DNA of 64,000 bases from Enterobacter sp. JUb54 (GTDB lineage Bacteria > Pseudomonadota > Gammaproteobacteria > Enterobacterales > Enterobacteriaceae). The stretch spans positions 1,426,001 through 1,490,000 of the forward strand of contig NZ_CP060418.1 of assembly GCF_014298075.1 (NCBI RefSeq). Direction: 5' to 3'. Positions within the stretch are counted from its first letter, which is position 1, and every line of letters starts with the position of its first letter. The translations under genes and the position numbers were made by a program. The notes beneath the pieces are model-generated. The model did not search any database, was not told the DNA's origin, and worked only from the letters and a program-made list of their open reading frames with translations. Shown one piece after another: positions 23,870 through 33,148 of the stretch.

Positions 23870-26800
23870 TTACGCTTTCTCGATGTTGACCAGGAACGCC
23901 TTATACTCCGGCGTTTGCGAGTTGGCATCGCCGACGTTTGGCGTCAGGGTATTGGCGATATAGCCTTTTTGCGCCACCCCTTCATAACCCCAGTGCAGCG
24001 GGATGCCGACGGTTTCGACCTCCTGACCGTGGACCTGCAGCGTACGCAGACGCCGGGTCACTACCGCCACCGCGCGAATAAAGCCGCGCTGGCTGCTGAC
24101 CGTCACGCGATCGCCGTTGGCAATTCCTTTCGCTTTCGCCAGGCCTTCGCTGATTTCCACGAACTGCTGTGGCTGAGCAATTGCGTTAAGCCGCGCATGC
24201 TTGGTCCAGGTGTGGAAGTGCTCGGTCAGGCGATAGGTGGTCCCGACGTACGGGAAGCGATCCTTCTTGCCTAAACGACGGGCATCTTCCTCGTACAGCC
24301 GCACCACCGGACTGGAGACCACCTGTGGATGCAGCGGGTTGGTCCCCAACGGCGTTTCCATCGGCTCGTAGTGTTCCGGGAACGGCCCTTCCGCCAGTTT
24401 ATCGAGGGCAAACAGACGCCCCAGCCCTTCCGGCTGCATGATAAACGGCCCGGTGTTGCTGCCCGGCGCGGCGTTATTGAAGTCCGGAATGTCGTTGCCG
24501 CTCCAGCGGCTGCCGTCCCACTGGATCAGCATCCGTTTGGCGTCCCACGGCTTGCCGTGGATATCCGCCGAGGCGCGGTTGTAGAGCACCCGACGGTTGA
24601 GCGGCCAGGCCCAGGCCCAGCCGAGGGTGTTGCCCAGCCCCGACGGGTCGGCGTTATCACGGTTCGCCATCTGGTTGCCCTGCGCCGTCCAGCTGCCGCT
24701 GTAAATCCAGCACGATGACGCGGTGGTGCCGTCGTCACGCAGCAGCGCGAAGCTGTTCAGCAGCTGGCCTTTTTTCGCCAGCAGCGTGCCGTTGCTGTCG
24801 TAGAGGTCCGCCAGCGCGTAACCGTTGTTCTCTTTCGCCACCTCTTCCGATTGCGGATGATCCGGCTGATGATAGTCCCAGCGCATCTTCAGCAGCGGTT
24901 CGGCGCCTTTGCCACCTTCGCGGCGATACATCTCGCGCAGACGGTGATAAATGCCGGCCAGAATCTCGCCGTCGTTGCGTGCTTCCCCCGGCGCATCCTG
25001 ACCTTTCCAGTGCCACTGCAGCCAGCGCCCGGAGTTGGCAATCGAACCGTCCTCTTCGGCAAAACAGGTGGAAGGCAGACGGAACACTTCGGTCTGAATC
25101 GCCGCCGGATCCACATCGTTCATCTCGCCGTGGTTCTGCCAGAAGGTGGAGGTTTCGGTGACCAGCGGGTCGATAACCACCATGTACTTCAGCTTGCTCA
25201 GGCTGCGCACGACCTTGTTTTTGTCCGGGAAGGAGGCCACCGGGTTAAAGCCCTGGCAGATATATCCCGAGACCTTGCCGTTATCCATCATGTTGAAATA
25301 CTTGATAACGTCGTAGGCCTGGTCCCATTTCGGCAACCAGTTAAAGCCCCAGTCGTTGTCTTTCTGCGCCGCGTCGCCGTAGAACGATTTCATCAGGCTG
25401 ACCGCAAACTTCGGATAGTTGCTCCAGTAGTTGACCTGATCGGGCCGGGTTGCCGTAGGGGTATTGGCCGTCAGCCAGCTGTGCAGATCGGTCTGTTTTT
25501 CCGACGGCAGCGTCAGGTAGCCCGGCAGGCTGGTCGACAGCAGGCCGAGGTCGGTTAAGCCCTGGATATTGGAGTGTCCGCGCAGGGCGTTGACGCCGCC
25601 CCCCGCCATTCCCATGTTGCCGAGCAGCAGCTGGATCATCGCCATGGTGCGGATGTTCTGCGCCCCGACGGTATGCTGGGTCCAGCCAAGAGCATACAGG
25701 AAGGTGGTGGTCCGGTCCGCCGCACTGGTGGAGGCCAGCACTTCGCATACTTTAAGGAAGTCGGCTTTCGGCGTGCCGCAGATGTTTTCCACGACCTCCG
25801 GCGTATAGCGGGAAACGTGCTGCTTCAGCAGGTTCCACACGCAGCGCGGGTGGTTCAGGGTGTCATCGCGTCTGGCGTAGCCGTTCTCATCGAACTGGTA
25901 GTTCCACGAGGATTTATCGTACTGGCGTTTTTCCGCGTCATAACCGCTGAACAGGCCGTCGTCGAAGGTAAAGTCATCGCGCACCAGCAGGCTGGCGTTG
26001 GTGTAGTGCCTGACGTACTCGGCATTGATGGCGTTATTTTCAATCAGGTACAGCAGCACCCCCGACAGGAACGTAATGTCGGTGCCGGAGCGAATCGGCG
26101 CATAGATATCGGCTACCGATGCGGTACGGGTGAAACGCGGGTCAACGACGATGAGCGTCGCATCGTTATTGTTTTTTGCCTCCATCGCCCAGCGGAATCC
26201 CACTGGATGGGCCTCAGCGGCGTTGCCGCCCATCACCATCACGACGTTAGCGTTTTTGATATCAACCCAGTGGTTGGTCATCGCACCGCGACCAAATGTT
26301 GGAGCAAGACTTGCTACCGTTGGTCCGTGTCAGACGCGCGCCTGGTTATCCACCGCCAGCATGCCGAGGGAGCGCACAAACTTCTGCGTCAGCATGCCGG
26401 TTTCATTGCTGGCCGCCGAGGCGCACAGCATCCCGGTAGACAGCCAGCGGTTGACCGTTACCCCCTGCTCATTGGTTTCGATAAAGTGGGCATCGCGGTC
26501 GGCTTTCATTAGTCTGGCGATGCGGCTGAAGGCCTCATCCCAGGAGAGGCGCTGCCATTTATCCGATCCTGGCGCGCGGTATTCCGGGTAACGCAGACGG
26601 TTTTCACTGTGCACATAATCGAGCAGCCCCGCGCCTTTCGGACAGAGCGCGCCCCGGCTTACCGGATGATCCGGGTCCCCTTCGATATGGTAAATCGCTT
26701 CTTTGGCGTTCTTCGCGCCGTCGCCCAGGCTATACATTAATAGCCCGCAGCCCACGGAGCAGTATGTGCAGGTGTTGCGGATCTCTTTGGCGCGCAATAA

Positions 26801-26917
26801 TTTATAATTTCGCGCCTGAGCCAGTGCCATTTTGGGTGCAAAGCCCAGCGCAGCAGCGGTGGTTCCGGCCATACCGCCTGCGCAGATTTTGAAAAACCTT
26901 CTGCGGCTGACGTCCAT
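23870..26917 (-). CDS. fdnG: Formate dehydrogenase N alpha subunit FdnG (selenoprotein)
   Basis: A 1015-residue molybdopterin/selenocysteine subunit that oxidises formate in the periplasm and feeds electrons to nitrate reductase. The frame is interrupted by one TGA at 26330-26332 (minus strand), codon 196, inside NQARV-U-HGPTVA, exactly the E. coli selenocysteine site. The start at 26917 has AGGGAG upstream and begins a Tat signal (SRRRFFK). A 4Fe-4S motif [11 protein letters not shown] follows near residue 50. Total length equals E. coli FdnG. Automatic annotation tends to split it into two ORFs; it is one intact gene. Confidence 0.97.
26290..26329 (-). promoter_or_regulatory. SECIS element of fdnG
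   Basis: Directly 3' of the TGA on the minus strand is a hairpin with outer arms GACCAA / TTGGTC and inner stem GCAAG-t-CTTGC. It differs from the E. coli fdnG element at very few positions. It recruits SelB with Sec-tRNA. Confidence 0.85.
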
Positions 26918-26982
26918 TGGTTTTCTCCCTTCAGGATGCATGTTTATCGCCAGGGAAATTAACAGCAATGTCGGCGTTTTTT

Positions 26983-26996
26983 TTGCGTCAAATCAA
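26983..26996 (-). promoter_or_regulatory. Putative FNR site of the fdnG promoter
   Basis: Read on the plus strand, TTGCG-TCAA-ATCAA, against the consensus TTGAT-N4-ATCAA: one arm is perfect and the other has two mismatches. It is 66 bases upstream of the fdnG ATG, as expected for an anaerobically activated promoter. In E. coli fdnG needs FNR. Confidence 0.55.
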
Positions 26997-27043
26997 TGTC
27001 GAAAAGCGACGCCCCCTTAATAGTCAGGGGCGCCGGCGTTGCT

Positions 27044-27059
27044 TACTCCCTAGGTATTA
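27044..27059 (-). promoter_or_regulatory. Putative NarL 7-2-7 site upstream of fdnG
   Basis: TACTCCC-TA-GGTATTA resembles the E. coli fdnG NarL site TACTCCT-TA-ATGGGTA. The left heptamer is good; the right is degenerate. It lies upstream of the FNR site, as in E. coli. Confidence 0.45.
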
Positions 27060-27140
27060 CGCCGAATGGAAAATAGGGACCACCGGGAATAAAAAAATGT
27101 TATAAATCGACTCTTGATAAATATTGCTGTCTGGTTGGAC

Positions 27141-28019
27141 ATGGAAAAGAAAAAAGCAACGCTGATCGGCCTGGCCGCCATTGTGCTATGGAGTACGATG
27201 GTTGGTTTAATTCGTGGGGTCAGCGAAGGGTTAGGCCCGGTGGGCGGCGCGGCAATGATTTATACACTCAGCGGGTTATTGCTGCTGGTGACCGTCGGTT
27301 TTCCCCGCCTGCGGCAGATCCCGCGCCGCTATCTGCTGGCCGGTAGCGTGCTGTTCGTCAGCTATGAGCTGTGTCTGGCGCTGTCGTTAGGCTTTGCCGG
27401 TAGCCGCCAGCAGGCCATTGAAGTCGGCATGGTGAATTATCTCTGGCCCAGCCTGACCATTTTATTTGCCATTTTGTTTAATCGCCAAAAAACAAACTGG
27501 CTGATTATTCCCGGCTTGCTGCTGGCGCTACTTGGGGTCGTCTGGGTATTAGGCGGTGAGCACGGTCTGAATGTTGATGAAATTTCCCGCAACGTCATTT
27601 CCAGCCCCCTGAGCTATATTCTGGCGTTTATTGGCGCCTTTATCTGGGCGACCTATTGCACGGTCACCGCCAAATATGCGAAAGGCCACAACGGCATTAC
27701 CCTGTTTGTCTTATTAACCGCCCTGACCCTGTGGCTGAAATTCCTGTTCAGCGAGCAACCGCCGATGCTGTTCAGCTGGCCGGTGGTGGTGAAGCTGGTG
27801 ATGTGTGCAGTGGCGTTAGGTTTCGGCTATGCCGCCTGGAACGTCGGGATCCTCAATGGCAACGTCAGCCTGCTGGCCGCCGCCTCCTACTTCACGCCGG
27901 TGCTCTCGTCGGCGCTGGCGGCGGTGCTGCTCAGCGCGGCGTTATCCTGGTCATTCTGGCAAGGGGCCGGCATGGTCTGCGCCGGCTCCCTGCTCTGCTG
28001 GTCCGCCACCCGGCGCTAG
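27141..28019 (+). CDS. yddG: Aromatic amino acid exporter YddG (EamA/DMT family)
   Basis: A 292-residue inner-membrane protein with ten helices, closely matching E. coli YddG (IVLWSTMVGLIRGVSEGLGPVGGA, GMVNYLWPSLTILFAILFN, SYFTPVLSSALAAVLLSA). In E. coli and Salmonella YddG exports aromatic amino acids and has been linked to methyl viologen resistance. The ATG at 27141 matches the E. coli start region (KATLIGL); the longer frame from 27114 is not conserved. It is divergent from fdnG, as in E. coli. Its stop overlaps the stop of convergent benD within CTAG. Confidence 0.94.
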   Translation: MEKKKATLIGLAAIVLWSTMVGLIRGVSEGLGPVGGAAMIYTLSGLLLLVTVGFPRLRQIPRRYLLAGSVLFVSYELCLALSLGFAGSRQQAIEVGMVNYLWPSLTILFAILFNRQKTNWLIIPGLLLALLGVVWVLGGEHGLNVDEISRNVISSPLSYILAFIGAFIWATYCTVTAKYAKGHNGITLFVLLTALTLWLKFLFSEQPPMLFSWPVVVKLVMCAVALGFGYAAWNVGILNGNVSLLAAASYFTPVLSSALAAVLLSAALSWSFWQGAGMVCAGSLLCWSATRR

Positions 28020-28789
28020 CCGAGGTCGCCACCGGCCACCGGTAGCGTCACCCCGGTGATATAGCTGGCCTCATCGCTGGCGAGAAACAGGATCGCGTTC
28101 GCCTGTTCCGCCAGCGTTCCGTAGCGATGCATCAGGCTGCTGTCGACGGTCTGATCGACCACCTGCTGATACCATGCCTGCTCCTGCGCCGTCGGCGTTT
28201 CGCTGTTGCGCGGCGTTACCCGCGCCGGGGCATCGGTGCCGCCCGGCGCCACGGCGTTGATGCGGATCCCGCTGTGGCTGTACTCCATGGCAATGGAACG
28301 GGTCAGGGCATTGACCCCGCCTTTCGCCGCAGAGTACGGCACCCGGTTAACCCCCGCCGTGGCGACAGACGAGACGTTCACAATGCTGCCTTTCCCCTGT
28401 TTCAGCATCCACGGAAGCGCCGCCCGGCAGCCCCACAGGGTCGGAAACAGCGAGCGACGGATCTCTTTTTCGATCTGGTCCGGCTGATACTCAGCAAACG
28501 GTCGCGCCCAAATCGTGCCGCCGATGTTATTGATCACCACATCGAGGCAGCCAAAATGGGCGACGCCGGTGGCAAAGGCCTGCTCGGTGCTCTCCCACTG
28601 TTCAAGATCCGCCTCAATGGCCAGCACTTCGCTGCCCTGCTGCACCAGCGTGGCCGCCAGCTCGTGGACATAGCCCGAGCGGTCAATCAGCAACAGCTTC
28701 GCCCCTTCGCGGGCGGCCTGCTCGGCGGTCTGGCGTCCGATGCCCTGCGCGGCGCCGGTGATCGCCACCACTTTATGTTGAAAACGCAT
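28016..28789 (-). CDS. benD: Benzoate diol dehydrogenase BenD (SDR family)
   Basis: A 257-residue short-chain dehydrogenase. Residues 9-16 hold the NAD motif TGAAQGIG; the catalytic Ser-Tyr-Lys set is in VSSVAT and YSAAKGG. BenD oxidises the benzoate cis-diol (1,6-dihydroxycyclohexa-2,4-diene-1-carboxylate) to catechol, with loss of CO2. ATG at 28789 has AGGAG five bases upstream. It is the last gene of the cat-ben unit, nine bases after benC. Confidence 0.93.
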   Translation of the reverse strand: MRFQHKVVAITGAAQGIGRQTAEQAAREGAKLLLIDRSGYVHELAATLVQQGSEVLAIEADLEQWESTEQAFATGVAHFGCLDVVINNIGGTIWARPFAEYQPDQIEKEIRRSLFPTLWGCRAALPWMLKQGKGSIVNVSSVATAGVNRVPYSAAKGGVNALTRSIAMEYSHSGIRINAVAPGGTDAPARVTPRNSETPTAQEQAWYQQVVDQTVDSSLMHRYGTLAEQANAILFLASDEASYITGVTLPVAGGDLG

Positions 28790-28798
28790 ACCCACTCC

Positions 28799-29812
28799 TT
28801 ATGCCGCCGCACTCTGGCTGGCGTTAAATTTCTCGTACCAGAAACCGGCAGGGTTAATTCCCCGTTCACGCAGCGCGGTAGATACCGCGTTCACCATCGG
28901 CGGCGGGCCGCACAGGTAAATGTCCACATCGCCGTCGTTGAGGATCGCCTCATCAAGATGTTCGGTAACGAAGCCGCGCTGCGGGCAGGCGCTGTGCTCA
29001 TCGGCCACCACCGGCAGCCAGCGATAGCCCGGCAGCTGGCCGACAAAGGCCTCCAGCGCCTCGGTTTTCACCAGGTCACAATCCCGGGTCACGCCGTACA
29101 GCAGCGTCACCGGGCGGGTATTACCTTGCCGCGCCAGGGTGTGCAGCATCGACAGCAGCGGCGCCAGGCCGGTACCGCCCGCCAGCAACAGCAGCGGACG
29201 TTCGCCGTTGCGCAGGTAGAAACTGCCCATCGGGCCGCTCAGGGTCAGGCGATCGCCCGGCTGCGCCTTTTGGGTCAGCCACTGGCTCATCATACCGCCG
29301 GGGACGTTACGGATCAGGAAGCGCCCTTCACGCTCGCCGGCCAGCGAACTGAAGGAATAGGCGCGGCTGTGAGGGGTTCCCGGCACCTGAATCGACACGT
29401 ATTGCCCCGGTAAAAAGGCCAGCGCCTCGTCCAGGTTCACCACCAGTTCAATGGCGGTGTCCGATAGCAGCGTGACCTCTACGATCTCTGCGCCGATGCT
29501 GGTCAGGGCTGTTTTGCACTGCGCTGCCGCGACCGGGACATCAATGATGCAGTCGCTGGTGGGCACCATCTGGCAGGTCAACACCTGACGGGCATCGGCT
29601 TCGTCCTCGCTCAGCGCCTCCTCCAGATAGTCATCTCCCATACCGTACTCGCCGCTGGCGCAGTGGCATTTACAGGTGCCGCAGACCCCGTCCGAGCAGT
29701 CCATCGGCAAATTAACCTTCTGGCGATAGGCGGCATCCAGCACCTTTTCTCCGGCATTGCAGTGGATAAAGCGGGTGATGCCATCTTCAAAATTGAGTGC
29801 GATAGTAAACAT
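28799..29812 (-). CDS. benC: Benzoate 1,2-dioxygenase reductase BenC
   Basis: A 337-residue electron-transfer protein: N-terminal plant-type 2Fe-2S ferredoxin (CSDGVCGTCKC, with a last cysteine near 78), then an FAD domain (RAYSFSS, residues about 150-156) and an NAD domain (LAGGTGLAPLLSML, C-terminal CGPPPMV). It passes electrons from NADH to the BenAB oxygenase. The start at 29812 is supported by AGAGGTGG. The gap to benB is nine bases. Confidence 0.95.
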   Translation of the reverse strand: MFTIALNFEDGITRFIHCNAGEKVLDAAYRQKVNLPMDCSDGVCGTCKCHCASGEYGMGDDYLEEALSEDEADARQVLTCQMVPTSDCIIDVPVAAAQCKTALTSIGAEIVEVTLLSDTAIELVVNLDEALAFLPGQYVSIQVPGTPHSRAYSFSSLAGEREGRFLIRNVPGGMMSQWLTQKAQPGDRLTLSGPMGSFYLRNGERPLLLLAGGTGLAPLLSMLHTLARQGNTRPVTLLYGVTRDCDLVKTEALEAFVGQLPGYRWLPVVADEHSACPQRGFVTEHLDEAILNDGDVDIYLCGPPPMVNAVSTALRERGINPAGFWYEKFNASQSAAA

Positions 29813-29821
29813 AGCCACCTC

Positions 29822-30307
29822 TTAAATATGGTAAACGTCAATCACCTGGCGGATGTAGTCGTTGTTGAGACGCACCGTTTTGCGCAGGATCTGCGGTTTG
29901 CCGTCCACTTCCGTCAGTGTGCAGCAGGTCGAGCCAAAATAGGCATCGGTGTGCTGGTAGCGGTGGCTGTAGGTGACCCAGTTGTAGCGCACTTCGATGC
30001 CCTGCGGGGTCTCGCCGAGAAGCTCCACATTGCTGATCATATGGGTGGTCCGCGGTTCCGGCGTGCTGGCGCCGGAGCGCTCGGTTTTAATTCGGTATAC
30101 GCGGTCTTCCAGCCCGTCACGGTTCGGGTAGTAGATCAGCGAGATTTCGCGCTGCGGGTCGCGGGTCAACTTGTCGTCGTCGCCCCAGGCCGGCATCCAG
30201 AACACCACTTTCGGGCTGTAGCAGGTCAGCCATTCGTCCCACTGACGGTCGTCCAGCAGGCGGGCTTCGTAATAGAGGAACTGGCGAACGTGTTCGAGGC
30301 TCAGCAT
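29822..30307 (-). CDS. benB: Benzoate 1,2-dioxygenase beta subunit BenB
   Basis: A 161-residue small subunit of the ring-hydroxylating dioxygenase (SnoaL-like fold: FLYYEARLLDDRQWDEWL, RIKTERSGASTPEPRTTHMISNV). It is structural in the alpha3-beta3 complex. Its ATG overlaps the benA stop (TGATG, 30305-30309), with GGAGGTGG upstream, so translation is coupled. Confidence 0.95.
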   Translation of the reverse strand: MLSLEHVRQFLYYEARLLDDRQWDEWLTCYSPKVVFWMPAWGDDDKLTRDPQREISLIYYPNRDGLEDRVYRIKTERSGASTPEPRTTHMISNVELLGETPQGIEVRYNWVTYSHRYQHTDAYFGSTCCTLTEVDGKPQILRKTVRLNNDYIRQVIDVYHI

Positions 30308-31689
30308 CACACCACCTCCACACGTTGGGTAATGGATTGCTCGTAGCGCTGCTGTTCTTTATCCAGCGCCGCCAGCATCACGTTTTGCCAGTGGTGGTGA
30401 TGGGCGATATACAGCGCTTCATCCTCCGACTTGACGCCGCTCAGCAGCGGGGTAAACCCGGCGTGCTGCGCGTGCTCATCCGGGCCATCGACCCAGTGCA
30501 ACGCCCCGCGGCTGAGGTCGCTCCATGCGAGGTTCTCGCCAAGATAGCCGCGCTGGCATGCGCTGAACTCTTCGAGGTCGTCCGGCGTCCCCATGCCGCT
30601 GACGTTAAAGAAATCTTCGTACTGGCGGATGCGCAGCGCTCGCGCCTGGTCCGACTCCCCTTTGGGGGCGAAACACCAGATGGTGACTTCGGTTTTATCG
30701 ACGGCAATCGGGCGGATCACGCGGATCTGCGTCGAGAACTGATCCATTAAATAGACGTTGGGATAGAGGCACAGGTTGCGGGTTTCGTTGACCATCTGGT
30801 CGGCGCGAAGCTCGCCAAATTCGGCCTGCAGGCGCGCCTGGTGAGCAAACACCGGGCGCACTTCCGGGTTCAGCGCCCGGGTCCACAGCAGCATATGGCC
30901 GTTTTCAAAACCGTAACCGCCGCCGAGGCTCTTCGACCAGCCGTTGGCATCGACGGAATGGGTGCCTTCGGCCTCATAGTTGCGGCGCGACATGGTGGAA
31001 GCGTAGTTCCAGTGCACCACGCTGACGTGATAGCCGTCGGCGCCGTTTTCCGCTCCCAGCTTCCAGTTACCCTCGTAGACATAGCTTGAGGAGCCTTTCA
31101 GGACCTCCAGCCCTTCTGCGGCCTGGTCGACCATCAGGTCGATAATTTTGCAGGTTTCGCCGAGATACTGTTCCAGCGGCTGTACGTCTTCGCTGAGGCT
31201 GCCGAATAAGAAACCGCGATACGACTGGAAGCGCGGCAAGGCTTTAAGATCGTGTGATCCTTCATGTTTAAAGCTGTCGGGATAGCCGCCGGTGCTTTCA
31301 TCTTTGGCTTTCAGCAGTTTGCCGTTATTGCTGAAGGTCCAGCCGTGGAACGGACAGGTAAACGAGTTTTTATTGCCGGTTTTGCGCCGGCATAACATCG
31401 CGCCACGGTGGGCGCAGCTGTTAATTAAGGCATGCAGCTGATCTTTTTTATCGCGGGTAATAATCACCGGTTGACGCCCCAGCGTCAGGGTAAAATAATC
31501 GCCCGCTTCCGGGATCTGGCTTTCATGGGCGAGAAATACCCAGTTGCCTTCGAATATATGCTTCATTTCAAAATCAAATAACTGCTCGTCGGTGAAGATC
31601 GAGCGGTGGCAACGATATACATGATTCTGGCGATCAACAATTAAGGCATTGCTGATTTTATCTTTTAACAGGGTGAATGTTTTTTGCAT
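30307..31689 (-). CDS. benA: Benzoate 1,2-dioxygenase alpha subunit BenA
   Basis: A 460-residue catalytic subunit. Rieske 2Fe-2S ligands are Cys92, His94, Cys112 and His115 (CAHRG...CPFHGW). The mononuclear iron site shows in NGADGYHVSVVHW, with two histidines, and an aspartate is supplied later. It adds O2 to benzoate to give the cis-diol. The start at 31689 has AGGAGGG upstream. It is 143 bases downstream of catA; that spacer has two hairpins. Confidence 0.96.
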   Translation of the reverse strand: MQKTFTLLKDKISNALIVDRQNHVYRCHRSIFTDEQLFDFEMKHIFEGNWVFLAHESQIPEAGDYFTLTLGRQPVIITRDKKDQLHALINSCAHRGAMLCRRKTGNKNSFTCPFHGWTFSNNGKLLKAKDESTGGYPDSFKHEGSHDLKALPRFQSYRGFLFGSLSEDVQPLEQYLGETCKIIDLMVDQAAEGLEVLKGSSSYVYEGNWKLGAENGADGYHVSVVHWNYASTMSRRNYEAEGTHSVDANGWSKSLGGGYGFENGHMLLWTRALNPEVRPVFAHQARLQAEFGELRADQMVNETRNLCLYPNVYLMDQFSTQIRVIRPIAVDKTEVTIWCFAPKGESDQARALRIRQYEDFFNVSGMGTPDDLEEFSACQRGYLGENLAWSDLSRGALHWVDGPDEHAQHAGFTPLLSGVKSEDEALYIAHHHHWQNVMLAALDKEQQRYEQSITQRVEVV

Positions 31690-31756
31690 GAGCTTAGCCC
31701 TCCTGCAGAATTCAGGAATCAATGAGTTCAGAAAGAATAATTAATTCGGGAATATC

Positions 31757-31818
31757 CCCGGCCGCGCAATACGGGCCGGGCGATAACAAGATTCACCAGC
31801 CCGGACGCAGCGGTCCGG
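31757..31818 (-). promoter_or_regulatory. Two hairpins between catA and benA
   Basis: CCGGAC-gcagcg-GTCCGG (31801-31818) and CCCGGCC-N10-GGCCGGG (31757-31780). Neither has a T-run. They may process or partly terminate the message between the cat and ben halves. Confidence 0.5.
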
Positions 31819-31832
31819 GGGTGTACCGGCAG

Positions 31833-32759
31833 TTACTCCTGCGCGCGCAGGCGGCTGATGCGCTGTTCCTGGTCGGCGTTTTGCGCCTTGCACAGCGTAA
31901 AGTCGAAGCACACTTCGGTATGCTCGCCGTCAAGTTTGCGCTGGGCAATCAGCTCGCGGTCGGTGATTTTCACCGGGTCGGCAATCAGGCCGTCGCGGGT
32001 CGCAAAGGCGAAGTCGTCCCACAGGTACTTATCGCCGCTGAGGTTAATCTGGCTGGTTAAATGCTTGTGGCCCGGCGCGGAGACGAAGAAATGAATGTGT
32101 GCCGGACGATTACCGTGGCGACCCAGCTGGTCAAGCAGCTTCTGGGTCGGGCCGTCAGGCGGGCAGCCGTAGCCGGAAGGCATAATGCTGCGCACGCTGT
32201 AGCGGCCATCGGCGCCGGTGCGGATCCGCCGGCGCAGGTTATATTCGCCCTGGCTTTGGTCGAAGAACGAGTAGTTGCCGAGGGTGTTGGCGTGCCAGAT
32301 ATCGACGATCGCATTGGCGACCGGGCGGCCTTGGGTATCACGTACCTGGCCGTGGAGCCACATCACCTCGCCGGCATCGCTGCCGTCATCCATCCGCGTG
32401 TGTCCGTCGGCCAGTGGCGCATTGGCGACGTACAGCGGGCCTTCGATGGTGCGCGGCGTGCCGGTTTCCTGGTGCGCGGCGGCGTCAATGGCATCCTGGC
32501 GCAGATCGAGGAAGTGCTCAAGACCGAGACCCGCCGCCAGCAGTGCGGCCTCCTGACGGCCACCCAGTTCATGCAGATAATTCACCGCATGCCAGAACTC
32601 TTCCTGGGTCACATTATAATCGTCGATCAGGCTACACATATCTTCCAGCACCCGATGCACAATGGCTTTAAAGCGCTCATTACCACCAGGCACATTTAAC
32701 CCAGCACTTTCACGTAATAATTTCTGCACGGCGTCTTGTTGTACGAAAGAATTTTTCAT
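31833..32759 (-). CDS. catA: Catechol 1,2-dioxygenase CatA
   Basis: A 308-residue intradiol dioxygenase that opens catechol to cis,cis-muconate. The Fe(III) ligands of the family can be placed: Tyr163 (GNYSFFD), Tyr197 (SGYG), His221 and His223 (AHIHFF). The N-terminal helical dimer domain covers about residues 1-105. ATG at 32759 is the first good start. It follows catC after 78 bases. Confidence 0.95.
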   Translation of the reverse strand: MKNSFVQQDAVQKLLRESAGLNVPGGNERFKAIVHRVLEDMCSLIDDYNVTQEEFWHAVNYLHELGGRQEAALLAAGLGLEHFLDLRQDAIDAAAHQETGTPRTIEGPLYVANAPLADGHTRMDDGSDAGEVMWLHGQVRDTQGRPVANAIVDIWHANTLGNYSFFDQSQGEYNLRRRIRTGADGRYSVRSIMPSGYGCPPDGPTQKLLDQLGRHGNRPAHIHFFVSAPGHKHLTSQINLSGDKYLWDDFAFATRDGLIADPVKITDRELIAQRKLDGEHTEVCFDFTLCKAQNADQEQRISRLRAQE

Positions 32760-32837
32760 TGTGATTCTCACTTATTGCTTGCAGGTTGCTTGTAGGGTGT
32801 ACGCCGGAATAACCGGCGTGAGGTTTCTTATTATTTA

Positions 32838-33128
32838 TTAGCTATCGTCTTCGCGTACTGAGGAGGGATGGCGACACAATGCCTCGACGCGTATTTCCAT
32901 AAACGGGTATAACGGCAAACCCATTAAAATTTGATGTAATTCTTCGGCGTCACGCACATCGAATATACTGACGTTGGCGTACAGCCCTGCCACCCGCCAG
33001 ATATGGCGCCATTTGCCTTCACGCTGTAATTGCTGCGAATAGGCTTTTTCACGTTGCTTAATGTCGTCAATTTCGTCGGCCGGATAGCCCAGCGGAATAT
33101 TGACGGTCATATCCACTTTAAACAGCAT
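32838..33128 (-). CDS. catC: Muconolactone isomerase CatC
   Basis: A 96-residue protein with the typical start MLFKVDMTVNIP and the segment QQLQREGKWRHIWRVAGLYANVSIFDV. It converts muconolactone to 3-oxoadipate enol-lactone. The length equals the family standard. It is 20 bases after catB. Confidence 0.96.
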   Translation of the reverse strand: MLFKVDMTVNIPLGYPADEIDDIKQREKAYSQQLQREGKWRHIWRVAGLYANVSIFDVRDAEELHQILMGLPLYPFMEIRVEALCRHPSSVREDDS

Positions 33129-33148
33129 CGGTTTTCTCCTGTGATGCG

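Noticed and set aside
26281-26332. A frameshift or stop splitting fdnG into two genes
   Set aside because: The TGA is at the known selenocysteine position, the frame continues without shift, and a SECIS hairpin follows.
25574-26512. A 312-codon ORF opposite fdnG
   Set aside because: It is a shadow frame of a highly conserved gene in GC-rich DNA, with no ribosome site.
28127-29413. A 428-codon ORF opposite benD-benC
   Set aside because: It spans two genes antisense and has low-complexity translation.
31690-31832. A second copy of the IclR operator before benA
   Set aside because: Only GCGATAAC is present; there is no CGAT-N-ATCG pair.
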